Made by a program: the position numbers and the translations under genes
The notes under the pieces: generated by a model
The model's input: the letters and a program-made list of their open reading frames with translations, nothing else
Told to the model about the DNA's origin: nothing
Database searches by the model: none
In this document: positions 63,108 to 64,000 of the stretch, piece by piece
How positions within the stretch are numbered: the stretch's first letter is position 1
How the letters are laid out: each line of letters opens with the position of its first letter
Assembly (NCBI GenBank): GCA_964347135.1
Contig: CAYFXA010000001.1
Coordinates: 7,581-71,580, forward strand
Reading direction: 5' to 3'
DNA length: 64,000 nucleotides
From: CAYFXA01 sp964347135
GTDB lineage: Bacteria; Patescibacteriota; Microgenomatia; PFEM01; JAHIFH01

Positions 63108-64000
63108 ATGAGTGGAAAAACTACTTTAAAGTTTTTTCTATTTTTCTTAGGTCTTCTATTCTTCTTGGTATTTACTAAAGATGCATTAGCAAATTGGGTG
63201 CTTACAAGTGATGGGACATTACTGTTTGAGTCTTTTCAGGTTTTAGGAAGAAAAACCACTCCTCCGGGATTAGAAAAAAAGGAAGGTGTTCCCCCAGGAA
63301 AACAACCAAAAATGCTTCACCTTGAACCAAAAGGCAATCAACTCAAGATAACGGCTGAAGATGAAGAAGGCGAAGAAATAGAAATGCCTGATAGTACAGA
63401 AAGTGCTGAAATTGAAATCGAGGAGCCAGAAGACAAAACAACGGTAAAGGTAAGGTCAGTCAAAAATTCCTATGCTGTTATTCGGGATAAAGTGGCTGCC
63501 AAAACCAACTTCCCTTTGATGGTTAATCTGGAAACAAATGAATTGATTGTTACCACTCCAGCAGGTCAAAAAACGGTTACGGTTTTACCTGACCAAGCAG
63601 TCGAAAACATGCTCGCAGCCAATGTGATTGACCAACTCGGAGGCAAAGGAGGCTTGCTTTGGTTAGAATATCAAGCAAGTTTGGCTAGTCCTTCACCAGC
63701 AGCAACAGAATCAGCTGCACCAAGCCCAACAGCAACCGAATCAGCTGCTCCGACTCCGGAAATAACCCCAACACCAACTCCTGAAGAATCTCCTCCAGCC
63801 ACTGAAGGAGCTGAATTGCCTTTAGTAGAAGAGGTGATTGTTCTCACAACCACTGATGATGGGATTTTGGCTTATGAAATCGAGGGAATAAAATACAAGA
63901 AACTCCTTGGCTTTATTAAAATAATGCTTAAGAGAAAAGTAATTGTTTCCGCGGAAACCGGGGAACTCCTTGGTATTGAACAAGACCTCCTCACCAGAAT
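63108..64000 (+). CDS. Exported surface protein, cut off at the right edge
   Basis: An open frame of 297 codons runs to the window end. A signal peptide (MSGKTTLKFFLFFLGLLFFLVF, 1-28) leads to a region rich in Glu/Asp (about 85-110). A beta-rich segment (KVAAKTNFPLMVNLETNELIVTTPAGQK) follows, then a Pro/Ala/Thr/Ser-rich stretch with two near-identical copies of ATESAAPSP (about 195-215). The part after it, DGILAYEIEGIKYKKLLGF, may be a second domain, and further sequence is missing. No family assigned; surface or stalk protein. Confidence 0.75.
   Translation, partial: MSGKTTLKFFLFFLGLLFFLVFTKDALANWVLTSDGTLLFESFQVLGRKTTPPGLEKKEGVPPGKQPKMLHLEPKGNQLKITAEDEEGEEIEMPDSTESAEIEIEEPEDKTTVKVRSVKNSYAVIRDKVAAKTNFPLMVNLETNELIVTTPAGQKTVTVLPDQAVENMLAANVIDQLGGKGGLLWLEYQASLASPSPAATESAAPSPTATESAAPTPEITPTPTPEESPPATEGAELPLVEEVIVLTTTDDGILAYEIEGIKYKKLLGFIKIMLKRKVIVSAETGELLGIEQDLLTR

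Noticed and set aside
63671..63853. Minus-strand Gly/Ala/Val-rich 60-residue frame
   Set aside because: It is the reverse of the Pro/Ser/Ala repeat in the exported protein.

Overview
The window reads as a gene-dense piece of a Candidate Phyla Radiation (Patescibacteria) chromosome, most likely Microgenomates-like. This is inferred from gene content and layout, not from a database match. The evidence is: a complete S10-spc-alpha ribosomal cluster with no L30 gene between S5 and L15; several shortened housekeeping proteins (AlaRS without its C-terminal domain, IF-2 without its N-terminal extension, MiaB without TRAM, RNase Y without a membrane anchor); lysine-rich tails on ribosomal proteins; Pro/Thr-rich surface proteins; and a sortase. 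TGA is used as a stop (for example at the ends of rpoA and adk), so the ordinary bacterial code applies. Almost everything lies on the minus strand. No intergenic gap exceeds about 300 bases, and many genes overlap by 4 to 30 bases.

Layout. 1-3.1 kb: the 5' end of miaA, a plus-strand alkD-cupin pair, miaB and an unknown helical protein. 3.1-5.7 kb: an ABC-2 exporter. 5.7-9.4 kb: HU, RNase Y, RecX and RecA. 9.5-12.3 kb: tRNA-Pro(GGG), an SGNH hydrolase broken by a one-base shift, a thioredoxin-CcdA fusion and a DNRLRE surface protein. 12.3-16.4 kb: infA-rpmJ-rpsM-rpsK-rpsD-rpoA-rplQ-rplM-rpsI (reading right to left). 16.4-27.5 kb: rplC to secY-adk-map. 27.6-33.3 kb: rpsL-rpsG, an unknown gene, fusA, tuf, rpsJ and a second unknown gene. 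33.4-40.5 kb: rpoB-rpoC. 40.6-48.3 kb: envelope genes (MltG, sortase, a large actin-fold/baseplate-J-like membrane protein, YtxH-like proteins) mixed with a Nudix enzyme, RuvX and AlaRS. 48.3-57.1 kb: RodZ-like, FtsK, RNase J, family-4 UDG, a phosphoesterase, a Lon-type ATPase without a peptidase, PNPase and S15. 57.2-60.8 kb: a degenerate DHH protein, IF-2 and NusA. 60.9-64 kb: an EamA transporter, a PD-(D/E)XK Fe-S nuclease, a Cys-rich membrane protein and a truncated surface protein.

Together the genes cover transcription, ribosome assembly, translation factors, RNA decay (RNase Y, RNase J and PNPase all present), recombination and repair, chromosome segregation and cell-envelope assembly.

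Most interesting signals. (1) Two classes of translation start: strong Shine-Dalgarno sites on some genes, and, on many transcription-unit-first genes including infA, fusA, rpsO and alaS, a -10 box (often TGnTAnnAT) only 6-10 bases before the ATG, implying leaderless mRNAs. (2) Structured leaders with terminator-like hairpins just before rplC and nusA. (3) A 765-residue protein joining a cytoplasmic actin-like fold to an extracellular baseplate-J-like domain, next to a sortase. (4) Enzyme families with missing parts or altered key residues: Lon without protease, DHH with DND, UDG with His in place of a cluster Cys, L2 without its N-terminus.
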